NCBI GenBank assembly: GCA_003151595.1
Contig: PLXW01000175.1
Coordinates: forward strand, 1 to 64,000
Reading direction: 5' to 3'
From: Myxococcales bacterium
GTDB taxonomy: Bacteria > Myxococcota > Polyangia > Polyangiales > Polyangiaceae
DNA length: 64,000 nucleotides
Each line of letters opens with the position of its first letter. Within the stretch, counting starts at the first letter, position 1. Made by a program: the position numbers and the translations under genes. Of the stretch, positions 18,063-26,555 are shown one piece after another. The notes under the pieces were generated by a model. It was not told the origin of the DNA, did not search any database, and saw only the letters and a list, made by a program, of their open reading frames with translations.

Positions 18063-18847
18063 CGCCCGCGCGTGCCCGTGGCCAGCTTGGGATCGGCGAT
18101 CGCGTCCCACAGGATGACGCCGATGGCCTTGCGATCGCCGATCTGCTTCACCGCCTCGCGCAGATCGTTTCCGCGCGACCACTGGCTGCGGCACACGATG
18201 ATCATTCCGTCGATCGCGTTCTCGACGACGTTCGCGTCGCCCGAGCCGAGCACCGTAGGTCCGTCGACGACGAGGAAGTCGTAGCCGCGCGAGAGGAACC
18301 CGATCGCGTTCTGGAAGAACGTCGAGTGGAGCGTCTCGGGGAAGCCCTTCTCCGTCGTCGACTCGGCGAGGATGTGAAGCGCGGGGCCGAGCGCGGTGAC
18401 GCACCACGGTTCCATGCTGCCGCGCATCTTGCGGACGATCTGCGCGCTGAACCCCTGACCTTCGGGCACCTTGAACCCGAGGATCGTGGCCAGCGCCGGC
18501 CGATGAAAGTTCGCCTCGACGAGGAGCACACGCGCGCGCTGCGACTCGGACAAGACGAGCGCGAGCTGCGTGGCGAAGGTGCTCTTCCCTTCGCCGTCGC
18601 GCGGGCTGGTGATGCCGAACGTCCACATTCCCTCGGCGCGCTTCTGCTCGAGCCGATGACGGATCACGCGCAGCGACGACGCGGCCTGCGGCGACGACTC
18701 GCCGAGCATGACGAGCACGCCCGTGTCGGGAGGCGAGGCCCACGCCGGCACGACGCGCACAGGGGAATCGCCGTGCGACGTCTGGATGATGTCGCGTCGT
18801 TGAACGACGACCGTCTTCGACGGGCTGTCATACGGCACGGGGCACAT
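18059..18847 (-). CDS. BY-kinase-like ATPase (Wzc/CapB cytoplasmic partner)
   Basis: 262 residues. Walker A is SPRDGEGKST at 81-90 and Walker B is FLVVDGP with Asp195. Walker A', normally LLIDAD, reads LLVEANFHRP with Glu111, and the C-terminus lacks the Tyr cluster that BY-kinases autophosphorylate. It may therefore bind ATP and drive the co-polymerase without being a true tyrosine kinase. It overlaps the 3' end of the co-polymerase gene by 20 bp, the split two-gene form of Wzc found in many Gram-positives and myxobacteria. Confidence 0.87.
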   Translation of the reverse strand: MCPVPYDSPSKTVVVQRRDIIQTSHGDSPVRVVPAWASPPDTGVLVMLGESSPQAASSLRVIRHRLEQKRAEGMWTFGITSPRDGEGKSTFATQLALVLSESQRARVLLVEANFHRPALATILGFKVPEGQGFSAQIVRKMRGSMEPWCVTALGPALHILAESTTEKGFPETLHSTFFQNAIGFLSRGYDFLVVDGPTVLGSGDANVVENAIDGMIIVCRSQWSRGNDLREAVKQIGDRKAIGVILWDAIADPKLATGTRGR

Positions 18848-20456
18848 CCTTCGAGGCAGGTAGGGCGCCCGCCGGCCGAACCTTCGGCAAGACGCCGAGC
18901 ACGGGGACGAGGCGCATCGCTTCGACGTCGGCCGAGTCGATGATCGTGTCGTTGAAGAAGACGCGACCGAAGGCGTAGGCCAGCGCGAAGATCAGCGCGA
19001 GCACGCCCCCCATCATCGCCACTTTCGTGCGCCCGCCTTTGGACGGACGCATCGGCAGGTACGGCGGATCGATCACCAGCATCCGATCGCCACCCGCGGA
19101 CTCCGCGGCGTTCGCTTGCAGCTTCGCGCGCTCCAGCTTTTGCTTCAGGTCTTCGTGCTCGAGGCGCGTGTCCTTCAGCGTGCTGAGGAGGCGCTGCCAT
19201 TCCGTCTCGAGCTGCACGAGCTCGCTCGTCTCTGCGATGGCGCTCGCCGCCGGCGTGGACGCATCGCCCCCCGTCGTCGTCGCTTGCGCGCGTCGAAGCG
19301 CGTCCTGGCGCGCGGCGATCTCGCCGTTGATCTGCGCGATCCGCTTCTGCACGCCGGTGTCGTCGTACGGGTTGCCGCCGGCCGATCGCGCCGAAGCGAG
19401 CTGCACCTCCGCGTCGTGAAGCGCGCGCGCCGCGGTGTCGGCCGCGAGCTTCGCCGAGATGACGTCGGGGTGCTCGTCCGTGAGGCGCGTCCGCTTGTCG
19501 GCGAGATCGGCCGCCGCGGCTGCCGCGTTCTTCGCCGCCTCGTCGCGTTGCACGGTGAGCTTCGCGAGCAGGTCCGCGCTGGCCGGCGCTCCCGGCGCTT
19601 GCGGCGTCGCCGCGCTCTTCCCGTCGTTCCGCAGCTCGGCTTCGAGCCGCGCCTTCTGCCGATAGAGCACGCCCAGTTGCCCGTCGCCCATCGTGAGCGC
19701 CGTGTCCTTCGGCATGTTCGGCATCATCGGCATCGTGGGCTGCATCGGCGAGCCCGCGCCCGGACCGAAGGCCGTCGTCTTCGCTTCGACCGCGAACTCG
19801 GGGTGCAGCGTGAGGAACGTCGCCAGCGCCTTGTTCGACGCCTGGAGCTCGTCGGCGCTCCGCTTCTCTTGCTGCCCGAGGAAGTCCGCTTCCTGCTGCG
19901 CCGCGCTCAGGCTCGACTTGGTGAACTCGGAGACCATCGAGTCGGCCAGCGCCTTGGTCACGTTCTGCGCGGTCTCGGGGACCTCGTTCTCGAACGAGAT
20001 GACGTACGTCTCGCTGTCGCGCCCGCGAAAGCCGACGTGGTCGCTCATCTCGCCCACGGCCTCGATGACGCCGCGCGACTCGACGATCTTTGGATAGAGA
20101 TCGAACTGCTTGATCACGCCTTCGAGTCGTGTGCGCGTGGTGAGCACGTCCTTCAACTTCGCGCCGATGCGCTGCGCGCGATCGCCCGGCGACTCCTCGT
20201 CGGCGCGATCGCTCGTGCGGATCGCCGGCTTGAAGAGGATGGTCGCTTCGCTCTTGTAGATGAGCTTCACGCGCAGCCCGACGAACACCGAGAGCGCGCA
20301 CCCCACGACCAAGATCGCGCCGGACACCTTCCAGTACCCGAGCGCTCTTCGCGCCAGAACCAGGAGTCGCTGGATGCGCTCACGCGGGGACGGCTCCGCC
20401 GGAGGAGGCGGGGGAACGGTGGGCGGAAAGCCCTGGTACGGAGTGCGGACGTTCAT
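18828..20456 (-). CDS. Wzc/Wzz-like polysaccharide co-polymerase
   Basis: 542 residues. A Pro-rich cytosolic leader is followed by TM1 at about 43-63, a Wzz-type start of the periplasmic domain (YKSEATILFKP), then a very long coiled coil at about 170-460 broken by a Met/Pro-rich insert (near residue 235). A Pro motif (PPYLPMRPSKGG) precedes TM2 at about 495-517. The short cytosolic tail would contact the ATPase encoded next. Such proteins set polymer length and bridge polymerisation to export. Start ATG 20456 is the first Met with a plausible TM topology. Confidence 0.88.
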   Translation of the reverse strand: MNVRTPYQGFPPTVPPPPPAEPSPRERIQRLLVLARRALGYWKVSGAILVVGCALSVFVGLRVKLIYKSEATILFKPAIRTSDRADEESPGDRAQRIGAKLKDVLTTRTRLEGVIKQFDLYPKIVESRGVIEAVGEMSDHVGFRGRDSETYVISFENEVPETAQNVTKALADSMVSEFTKSSLSAAQQEADFLGQQEKRSADELQASNKALATFLTLHPEFAVEAKTTAFGPGAGSPMQPTMPMMPNMPKDTALTMGDGQLGVLYRQKARLEAELRNDGKSAATPQAPGAPASADLLAKLTVQRDEAAKNAAAAAADLADKRTRLTDEHPDVISAKLAADTAARALHDAEVQLASARSAGGNPYDDTGVQKRIAQINGEIAARQDALRRAQATTTGGDASTPAASAIAETSELVQLETEWQRLLSTLKDTRLEHEDLKQKLERAKLQANAAESAGGDRMLVIDPPYLPMRPSKGGRTKVAMMGGVLALIFALAYAFGRVFFNDTIIDSADVEAMRLVPVLGVLPKVRPAGALPASKDVPRAV

Positions 20457-20509
20457 CGGGTGAGCCGGCGGACGCGCGGCGACGCGCTTCTTCGGATCGA
20501 GCCCGCGAG

Positions 20510-20515
20510 TATAAC
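20510..20515 (+). promoter_or_regulatory. putative -10 element of the epimerase gene
   Basis: TATAAC stands out in GC-rich surroundings 19 bp before the ATG at 20535, in the 78-bp gap between divergent EPS genes. A weak TTCTTC lies 16 bp upstream. No comparable element was seen for the leftward co-polymerase gene. Visual call. Confidence 0.3.
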
Positions 20516-20534
20516 CTGCTACGACCTCCAGAAC

Positions 20535-21476
20535 ATGGCGACTCATCTCGTCACCGGCGGCGCGGGTTTCATCGGCTCGTCGATCGCAGAGAAGCTTCTC
20601 GCGTCGGGCGAGACGGTGCGGGTCATCGACGACTTCAGCACCGGCCGTCGCTCCAACCTGGAGGGGATGACGGGGGAGCTCGAGATCATCGAAGGGTCGA
20701 TCTGCGATCCCGAAGTGGTGAAGCGGGCGATGTACGGCGTCGAGGTCGTCTTTCACCAGGCGGCGATCCCGTCGGTGTCGCGATCGATCGAGAACCCCGC
20801 AGCGTCGATGCTGGTGAACGTGCAGGGGACGACGATCGTCCTCGAGTCGGCGCGGCAAGCCGGAGTGCGTCGCATCGTGTACGCGGCGAGCTCGTCGGCG
20901 TACGGGAACACGCCGACGTTGCCGAAGGTGGAGACGATGCCGGCGTCGCCGCTGTCGCCGTATGCCGTGGCGAAGTTCGCGGGCGAGCAGTTGATGCGCG
21001 TCTACGCGCACGTCCACAAGATGGAGACCGTGTCGCTACGCTACTTCAACGTGTTCGGCCCGCGCCAGGATCCGAGCAGCCAGTACGCCGCGGTCATTCC
21101 GAACTTCATCACCGCCGCGCTCACCGGAAAGCACTTCACGGTCTTCGGCGACGGCGAGCAGACGCGCGACTTCTGCTTCATCGACAACACCGTCAGCGCG
21201 AACCTCCTCGCGTCGCAGACGGCGTCGAAGCTCGAAGGGCAGATGGTGAACATCGCGTGCGGCGATCGCACGTCGCTCAACGAGCTCATTCGCCTCATCG
21301 GCGAAGAGACCGGCACGACGCTCAAGCCCGAGTACTTGCCGACACGCGCGGGCGATGTGCGCGACTCGCTGGCCGATATCGATGCGGCGAGAAAATTACT
21401 CGGGTTCGAACCGAAGATCCGGATCCGCGAAGGATTGAAGCGGACCGTCGCGGCGTTTCGCACGTTCACGAAGTAG
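20535..21476 (+). CDS. NAD-dependent sugar-nucleotide epimerase/dehydratase
   Basis: 313 residues of the extended SDR class. The NAD motif GGAGFIGS is at residues 8-15; the catalytic region has ASSSAYG and YAVAK; RYFNVFGPRQDP binds the nucleotide sugar. It looks closest to the WbpP/GalE-like UDP-hexose 4-epimerases, which supply UDP-Gal, UDP-GalNAc or uronic forms. Position beside the co-polymerase indicates precursor supply for the exopolysaccharide. Confidence 0.92.
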   Translation: MATHLVTGGAGFIGSSIAEKLLASGETVRVIDDFSTGRRSNLEGMTGELEIIEGSICDPEVVKRAMYGVEVVFHQAAIPSVSRSIENPAASMLVNVQGTTIVLESARQAGVRRIVYAASSSAYGNTPTLPKVETMPASPLSPYAVAKFAGEQLMRVYAHVHKMETVSLRYFNVFGPRQDPSSQYAAVIPNFITAALTGKHFTVFGDGEQTRDFCFIDNTVSANLLASQTASKLEGQMVNIACGDRTSLNELIRLIGEETGTTLKPEYLPTRAGDVRDSLADIDAARKLLGFEPKIRIREGLKRTVAAFRTFTK

Positions 21477-21486
21477 ACTCTCGCGC

Positions 21487-22800
21487 ATGCGAACCCTCGG
21501 TCGCCGAGCGTGCTCGTCACGCGTCGCGCACGCACTCACCCTCGCGAGCCTCTTCGTCCTCACTTCGGCGTGCGGCTCGAACTCGTCCTCGAGCAACGCC
21601 GGCGGTGACGCGGGTGCGGACGGTGGCGGCGGCAATGGCGCGGATGCCGGTGGTGGTGCTGGTGGCGGAGGCGGTGGTGGTGGCGGCGGAGGCGGCGGCG
21701 GCGGTGCCGACGGTGGAGTGATCACGACGAGCGATGGCGGCCCGGTCACCGGAGGAACGTCGTCGGCTTCGGGCCTCGCCGGAAAGCTCGGCAAGCCGTC
21801 GCGACTCCTCATCGGCCTCGGATCGAGCGACTCGAGCGCGATCACATCGCAAGGACTGAAGCCCGATCTCTACGAGGAGTACCTCGTGAGCGTCGGCGCC
21901 GGCGACTGGACGACGTGGAACAGCCCGGCCGGCTCGTACGTGAACGACGTCGCGGCGACCGCCGACACGCTCGGCGCCGTGCCGATGTTCACGCTCTATC
22001 AAATGGCGACGAACGGGGACGGCAACATCACCGACATCAACGACGCCACGTTCATGACGCCCTACTGGGCGAACGTCGTGCTCCTCTTTCAGCGCCTCGG
22101 AATCTACGGAAAGCCCGCGCTCGTGAACGTCGAGCCCGACTTCTGGGGCTACAGCGAGCAGGCGTCACCCGGCGGCGATCCCACGAAGCTCGCCGCGAAG
22201 GTGAGCGTCGCCGCCGACTGCGCCAGCTTGCCTGACACCGTGAACGGCCTCGTGCGGTGCGTGATCCAGATCGCGCGCAAGTACGCGCCGAAGGCGTACA
22301 TCGGGTTCTCGCCGTCCGAGTGGGGCTCGACGAATCTGTCCGACGTCGTCACGTACATGAAGAACGTCGGCGCGGGCGGCGCCGATTTCGTCGTCGTGCA
22401 GACGCTCGATCGCGACGCGGGGTGCTTCGAAGCGGCGAGTGAAGCCGACTGCGTGCGCTCGGGGAACGGTTGGTACTGGGACGAGACGAACGCCACGCAC
22501 CCCAACTTCCAGGATCACCTCGCGACGGCGAAGTCGTTCCACGACGGACTCAATCTGCCGCTCGTGTGGTGGCAGACGCCGCTCGGCATGACGAGCACGA
22601 CGGCCGGCGGCACGACGAACCACTACCGCGACAACCGCGTGCACTACTTCCTCACGCACCCGTCGGAGCTCGTCGCCGTCGGCGCGCTCGGTGTGGTCTT
22701 CGGCGCGGGCTCGGGCGACTGCACCGGGATCACGACCGACAACGGACAGTGGAAGACGCTGTCGACGTCGTACTTCGCGAGCCCGGCGGCGTTGCCGTAG
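21487..22800 (+). CDS. secreted lipoprotein with glycosidase-like body
   Basis: 437 residues. The signal peptide ends at TSACGSN. A low-complexity linker (residues about 32-80) of Gly and Asp, including a run of about 14 Gly, separates the lipid anchor from the body. The body resembles a TIM-barrel hydrolase: strand ends carry acidic residues (NVEPDFWGY, QTLDRDAGC) and Trp-rich WWQTP. No exact GH family is recognised. It starts 10 bp after the epimerase and may act on the extracellular polysaccharide. Gly-codon repeats in the linker are a likely length-variable site. Confidence 0.75.
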   Translation: MRTLGRRACSSRVAHALTLASLFVLTSACGSNSSSSNAGGDAGADGGGGNGADAGGGAGGGGGGGGGGGGGGGADGGVITTSDGGPVTGGTSSASGLAGKLGKPSRLLIGLGSSDSSAITSQGLKPDLYEEYLVSVGAGDWTTWNSPAGSYVNDVAATADTLGAVPMFTLYQMATNGDGNITDINDATFMTPYWANVVLLFQRLGIYGKPALVNVEPDFWGYSEQASPGGDPTKLAAKVSVAADCASLPDTVNGLVRCVIQIARKYAPKAYIGFSPSEWGSTNLSDVVTYMKNVGAGGADFVVVQTLDRDAGCFEAASEADCVRSGNGWYWDETNATHPNFQDHLATAKSFHDGLNLPLVWWQTPLGMTSTTAGGTTNHYRDNRVHYFLTHPSELVAVGALGVVFGAGSGDCTGITTDNGQWKTLSTSYFASPAALP

Positions 22801-22812
22801 TCGCGCGGCCGG

Positions 22813-23331
22813 TCAGCTCTCCTTGACCGTCACCTTGATCATCTTCACCGGCGTGCGCGGACGATCGTCGCCGTCGGTCTGCGTCTTCTCGATCTTCTTC
22901 ACGACGTCCATTCCCGAGATCACCTTCCCGAACACGGGGTGCTTCGACGCGCCGGGGGTGAACCAGTCGAGATACGAGTTGTGCACGGTGTTCACGAAGA
23001 ACTGCGAGCTGCCGCTGTTCGCTTCGCCGGAGTTCGCCATCGAGAGCGTCCCCGCTTCGTTGGAGAGCTTCGCGTTCGCGGGGTGCTCGTCCTTGATCGG
23101 ACCATCGGGGCCGTCGCCCGTGCCGGCGCGGTCGCTCTTCGGGTCCTTGCTGTAAGGGCACCCGAACTGGAGCATGAAGTTGTCGATGACGCGGTGGAAG
23201 TGCAGGCCGTCGTAGAAGCCGCTCTTCGCGAGCTTCACGAAGTTGCCGGCGGTGATCGGCATCTGGTCGACGAAGAGCTCGACGGTGAAGGAGCCGAGGG
23301 AGGTCTCGAGGGTGGCGGTCGGGTTGGGCAT
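22813..23331 (-). CDS. cyclophilin-type peptidyl-prolyl isomerase
   Basis: 172 residues. Cyclophilin hallmarks are [24 protein letters not shown] (active-site Arg, Phe and Gln), [10 protein letters not shown] and [14 protein letters not shown]. No signal peptide, so it should be cytosolic, catalysing cis-trans isomerisation of proline bonds. A separate small gene, not obviously in an operon; it converges on the lipoprotein gene with a 12-bp gap. Confident at family level. Confidence 0.94.
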   Translation of the reverse strand: MPNPTATLETSLGSFTVELFVDQMPITAGNFVKLAKSGFYDGLHFHRVIDNFMLQFGCPYSKDPKSDRAGTGDGPDGPIKDEHPANAKLSNEAGTLSMANSGEANSGSSQFFVNTVHNSYLDWFTPGASKHPVFGKVISGMDVVKKIEKTQTDGDDRPRTPVKMIKVTVKES

Positions 23332-23496
23332 GGGGCGGGGAGGTTAACGCAGAATCGGGGCGTTGGGGCGCGCGAGCGTCTACGCCGCCGGTACGATCCA
23401 ACTCAGCAACCCAACGTTGCATGCATTGCGTGGCGACGTCTTCCTGGCGGTAAGGCGACGTGGGGACTCGCTGTTCAGGACTGCTAGACTCTGGCG

Positions 23497-24132
23497 ATGG
23501 GCGCACAACCTCCGCCGGTTCAGGGCGAGGAGGCGTTCGTACCGCTCGAGGTCGGGCCGGGCGGAGTGGTGCCCCCTGCGCGGCGCTTCCGGAGCACGAT
23601 GATCGGCGCCTCCGTCCTCACGCTGAGGACGCTCGGTCGCTTCGACGCGTACATCAAACATGTGCCGGCCGAGCATCGCGAGACCATCCTCGGCAGCGTG
23701 GCCGGGACGTGGCTGGACTACCAGGTCGGCGTCGCTCACTACCGCGCCGCAGACGCGCTCGGACTGACGAACGAAGAACAACTCGAGATTGGGCGCGACG
23801 TCGGGCGGCGTGTCCATGCCACGATCTTCGGGACCATGGCCAAGCTGGCGAGGACCGCGGGCGTCACACCGTGGACAGGGCTCGCGCAGCAGAGGCGACT
23901 CTGGTCTGGGACGATCGACGGCGGGGCGGTCGCCGTCTACAAGCTGGGCCCCAAGGAGGCGAGGTTCGAGGCTCACGGCGTCCCCGAGCTCGTCGCCATC
24001 CCGTACTTTCGCAACGCGTTCCGCGGGATCTACGTGAGGGGGAGCGAGCTTTTCTGCAAGAAGATGTACGTGAGCGAGATCTCGTCGTTCACGCGGCGGG
24101 GGATCATCGCCTATCGGCTCGCGTGGGTGTAG
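23497..24132 (+). CDS. DUF2378/TIGR02265-type myxobacterial protein
   Basis: 211 residues. The sequence fits the short alpha/beta family that is expanded in myxobacteria and related to haem-NO-binding-associated and 4-vinyl-reductase-like folds: an N-terminal variable part, a helical middle (HRETILGSVAGTW), and a beta-rich end closing in YRLAWV. Function in the family is unknown. A TAGACT box at 23485-23490 lies 6 bp before the ATG, so the transcript could be leaderless. The convergent truncated lipoprotein copy begins 8 bp beyond its stop. Confidence 0.6.
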   Translation: MGAQPPPVQGEEAFVPLEVGPGGVVPPARRFRSTMIGASVLTLRTLGRFDAYIKHVPAEHRETILGSVAGTWLDYQVGVAHYRAADALGLTNEEQLEIGRDVGRRVHATIFGTMAKLARTAGVTPWTGLAQQRRLWSGTIDGGAVAVYKLGPKEARFEAHGVPELVAIPYFRNAFRGIYVRGSELFCKKMYVSEISSFTRRGIIAYRLAWV

Positions 24133-24140
24133 CCGCAGCT

Positions 24141-24660
24141 TCAGTTCGGGCACGCCTCGATGCAGGAGAAGTACGGCTGGCAGTCGGTGTCGTTCAAGCA
24201 CTTGCCGACGACATCGAGGCCGCAAGGACCGGGCGCGGAGCTGCTCCCGAGCGTCGCGCGGAGGCACGTGATGCACGTGTCGTCGGGGGACGTATGCGCC
24301 GAGCACGTCGTCCCGCACGCGACGCTTCCGAACGGACCCGCGTCGAGCGCGCCGCCGTCCGCAGAGCCGGCGTCGCCGCCGTCGTCCGAGCCGGCGTCGC
24401 CGCCGTCAGCGCCGCTATCCGGCGCGCCGCAGAGATCCGCCGTGCACGCGCACGTGAGCTCGAGCTTCCCGAAGGTCAGGTACCCCGACGGGTACAGCCC
24501 CTCGCAACAGGACAGGCACGGGTCCGCGGCCAGCTTCAGGCAGGCCCCGGGGTCTCCGGCGTCCGCGGTCGCCCCCTCGTTGGTTCCCCCCGAGTCACCG
24601 ACCGTCGCGTCCACGCCCGGGCCCGCCTCCTCCGCCGGAGCGCCGTCGCTGGCGGACGCG
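24141..24660 (-). pseudogene. 5'-truncated copy of Cys-rich lipoprotein gene
   Basis: A 520-bp segment matching 28462-28987 at roughly nine of ten bases by eye. It encodes the Cys-rich body and Asp/Gly linker of the intact gene but loses the signal peptide. Homology stops at an Asp-Ala-Ser repeat just before the end of the adjacent HTH gene. The first in-frame start is GTG 24614, which would give a 157-residue cytosolic protein unlikely to form its disulfides. Reading frame and stop are intact, so the copy is young or under some selection. Most likely a decaying duplicate. Confidence 0.75.
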
Positions 24661-24666
24661 CCCCCT

Positions 24667-25443
24667 TCACGCCATCCGCGCGGCCACCAGCGCCCACGCC
24701 CGCTTGCGCGCGCTGGCGAACAGCGACACCACGCGCGCGTCGTCCTTGCCCACGACGCGCACGCGAACCACGACGCGCACGGCCTCGCCCATCTTCGCCT
24801 GCAGCGCGGCGGCGAGCGCGGCGTCCACCGCGTGCACCGTGACGTCGAGCGTCTCGCCGTCGAGAACGTCGACCACGACGCGGTAGCGCGCGCCGACGCC
24901 GACCTTCGTCTCCAGCGCGCGCGCCTCGGGGGCGGAGAGCGCGCGTTGACGTTCGACGCGCCCGAGCACGACGAACGAGTCGCCGTCGAACGCGGCGTGA
25001 CGCGCGAAGAGGTTCTGCATCACGACCGGATCGAGCACGGCGAGCTTCGCCTTGCCGACGGTGACGGGCAGGGGCGAGAGGCCGCGGGCGCGCGCGAGAT
25101 CGGCGAGGCCGTCGAGGCGCGTCTTGGCCGGGTGCTTGGGGGGCGGGATGTCGAGCACCGGCACGGGCGACGCCGCGACCTGCGCCGGGGGCGTGGCCGG
25201 CGCCGGCGCGGTGACGTGCGGCGACGCCGGCTGGAGCGCTTCGGTCGCCACCCCTAGCGCCCCGGCGATGCAGCGGATCGTGTCGGGGCGCACCGCCTTG
25301 GTCCCCCCGACCTCCACGTCGGCCAGCGTTCGCGCCGCGATCCCCGCCTTCGTCGCCAGCTCGGGGATCGTCAGCATCTTCGCCATGCGCAGCGCGCGCA
25401 CGCGGGCGCCGTCGATCTGCCACTTGCCGGGGGCCGCGCTCAC
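24667..25443 (-). CDS. XRE-type HTH protein with novel C-terminal domain
   Basis: 258 residues from GTG 25443. Residues about 12-65 are a Cro/C1 HTH (RALRMAKMLTIPELATKAG, recognition part RTLADVEVGGTKAV). A Pro/Ala linker at about 75-105 leads to a C-terminal domain with alternating Val-rich strands (YRVVVDVLDGETLDV) that I cannot assign. The 389-bp region upstream holds two repeat arrays, one with 11-bp period, a candidate binding zone for this protein. The last codons abut the truncated duplicate, so its C-terminus may sit at a recombination joint. Confidence 0.78.
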   Translation of the reverse strand: MSAAPGKWQIDGARVRALRMAKMLTIPELATKAGIAARTLADVEVGGTKAVRPDTIRCIAGALGVATEALQPASPHVTAPAPATPPAQVAASPVPVLDIPPPKHPAKTRLDGLADLARARGLSPLPVTVGKAKLAVLDPVVMQNLFARHAAFDGDSFVVLGRVERQRALSAPEARALETKVGVGARYRVVVDVLDGETLDVTVHAVDAALAAALQAKMGEAVRVVVRVRVVGKDDARVVSLFASARKRAWALVAARMA

Positions 25444-25517
25444 TGCGGATGTCTAAGACGCGCGGCGCGATTCTGCAACGCGACTGGCGTGCGCCCGCGT
25501 CGCCGATGGCGCGGGCA

Positions 25518-25670
25518 CCGGTTCCGCGGCTACGGGCGAGGCTTCCGCGCTCGCGGGCACCGACGCCGCGGACGCGGGCACCGACGCCGCGCTTCGGCGT
25601 CGGCTTCCGCGGGCGCGGGCGGCGACGCCGAGCCGCGGGCACCGGCGCCGAACCGCGGGCACCGACGCAT
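25518..25670. repeat. degenerate GC-rich direct repeats
   Basis: The sequence GCGGGCACCG recurs about five times with variable spacers of mostly 10-25 bp rich in GACGCCGCG. Both strands can be read as low-complexity Ala/Pro/Ser or Arg/Gly runs, but no start, Shine-Dalgarno or conserved domain supports a gene. The segment lies in the 389-bp gap between the HTH gene and the 25833 gene and adjoins the 11-bp array. Confidence 0.6.
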
Positions 25671-25678
25671 TGCCGGTG

Positions 25679-25744
25679 AGCTGCCTGTTAGCTGCCTGCT
25701 AGCTGCATGGAAGCTGCTTGTTAGTTGCATGTGACCTGCGTCGA
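25679..25744. repeat. six-copy 11-bp tandem repeat
   Basis: Six consecutive 11-mers: AGCTGCCTGTT, AGCTGCCTGCT, AGCTGCATGGA, AGCTGCTTGTT, AGTTGCATGTG, ACCTGCGTCGA. The core is AGCTGC. The first five are clear and the last is degenerate. The period is about one helical turn, so identical bases face the same side of the DNA. Base composition is distinctly less GC-rich than around it. It lies 90 bp before a very strong ribosome site and 235 bp upstream of the HTH gene's start. Confidence 0.8.
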
Positions 25745-25814
25745 TCGCGCAGGCGACGCCGCGTATCACCTTCTCACCGAACGGCGGCGCGAGTCGCCGG
25801 GTCGGCGAGACAGG

Positions 25815-25825
25815 AAAGGAGGTGA
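25815..25825 (+). promoter_or_regulatory. near-perfect Shine-Dalgarno site
   Basis: AAAGGAGGTGA is complementary to essentially the whole anti-Shine-Dalgarno of 16S rRNA, with 7 bases to the ATG at 25833. Most neighbours have weak or absent sites, so this gene is probably translated at high rate. It also fixes the start codon. Confidence 0.85.
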
Positions 25826-25832
25826 GAGGAAA

Positions 25833-26429
25833 ATGTCGAAAGAGAAAATTCAGTCAAAGCAGTCTGCAGCGTCGTCCGCGGGTTTCGACCCGGTGGCGGC
25901 CCTGCAGCAGATCGCGCGCGCGATGCCCGCGGCGGAGTCCATGACGAAGAGCCAGATCGAAGACCTTCGATCTGTCGAGCGTCGTGCACCCGCCAAGTTC
26001 GTCGCGCTCGTCCTGTCGGAGGCGGAGGAGGGTGACGGAAACGTCGCCGGAGTCCCCATCGACGCGACGACCTCGCGCAGCGACGTGGCCACGGCCACGA
26101 AGTTGCGCGTGGGCGCGGCGGCGGCCCGCTCGATCGCGCGGCGCTTGGAGGCACAGGCTCTGGTCCTGGCTTCGAGCGTCGCGCAGCGCGCGCTCTCGGC
26201 GACCACGTCGCTCGAGGCGTACGCACGCACGCCCGAGGGGCGTAGCTACGTCGCGAAAGCGTCGGAGCTGCGCACCGCGGCGCGCGGGACCAAGCGGATC
26301 AAGGCCAAGGACACGACCACGACCGGCACCACGCCGATCGCGGGCGCGACCGAGGCCTCCGCTGCTGCGGCTCTGCCGGTCGTGAAGGGCGAAGGGCCCG
26401 TCACGAACGGCGCGACTGCGACGGCCTAG
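25833..26429 (+). CDS. abundant-looking helical hypothetical protein
   Basis: 198 residues without signal peptide or membrane segment. N-terminal half Gln/Ala/Ser-rich. The central part (about residues 85-165) is predicted helical with many Ala, Arg and Ser, and the tail is a Lys/Thr/Ala-rich low-complexity stretch resembling histone-like or nucleoid protein tails. No family recognised. The perfect ribosome site and the strong GAAA-loop terminator behind it indicate a highly expressed monocistronic unit. Confidence 0.75.
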   Translation: MSKEKIQSKQSAASSAGFDPVAALQQIARAMPAAESMTKSQIEDLRSVERRAPAKFVALVLSEAEEGDGNVAGVPIDATTSRSDVATATKLRVGAAAARSIARRLEAQALVLASSVAQRALSATTSLEAYARTPEGRSYVAKASELRTAARGTKRIKAKDTTTTGTTPIAGATEASAAAALPVVKGEGPVTNGATATA

Positions 26430-26495
26430 AGCACAACCAAAGCAGTACCCACTCGCGCGAGCGAGATCAGCGCGTGTCCGCGGGACGTGCGCCGC

Positions 26496-26525
26496 GGCCC
26501 GCCTCCGGGAAACCGGGGGCGGGCC
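26496..26525. terminator. strong GAAA-tetraloop hairpin terminator
   Basis: GGCCCGCCTCCGG at 26496-26508 pairs with CCGGGGGCGGGCC at 26513-26525 (13 bp, one G-U) around a GAAA loop. GTATTCTTTGTC follows on the + strand. It sits between the convergent 25833 gene and the DUF4190-like gene, and can serve both strands. Confidence 0.75.
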
Positions 26526-26555
26526 GTATTCTTTGTCGTCTCGAGAGCAACGCGC

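Noticed and set aside
21400..21425. tRNA T-arm-like sequence GGGTTCGAACCG
   Set aside because: It is inside the epimerase reading frame with no cloverleaf around it.
25449..25679. Arg/Pro-rich coding frames over the GC repeats
   Set aside because: Low-complexity frames in several registers from repetitive DNA, with no supported start.
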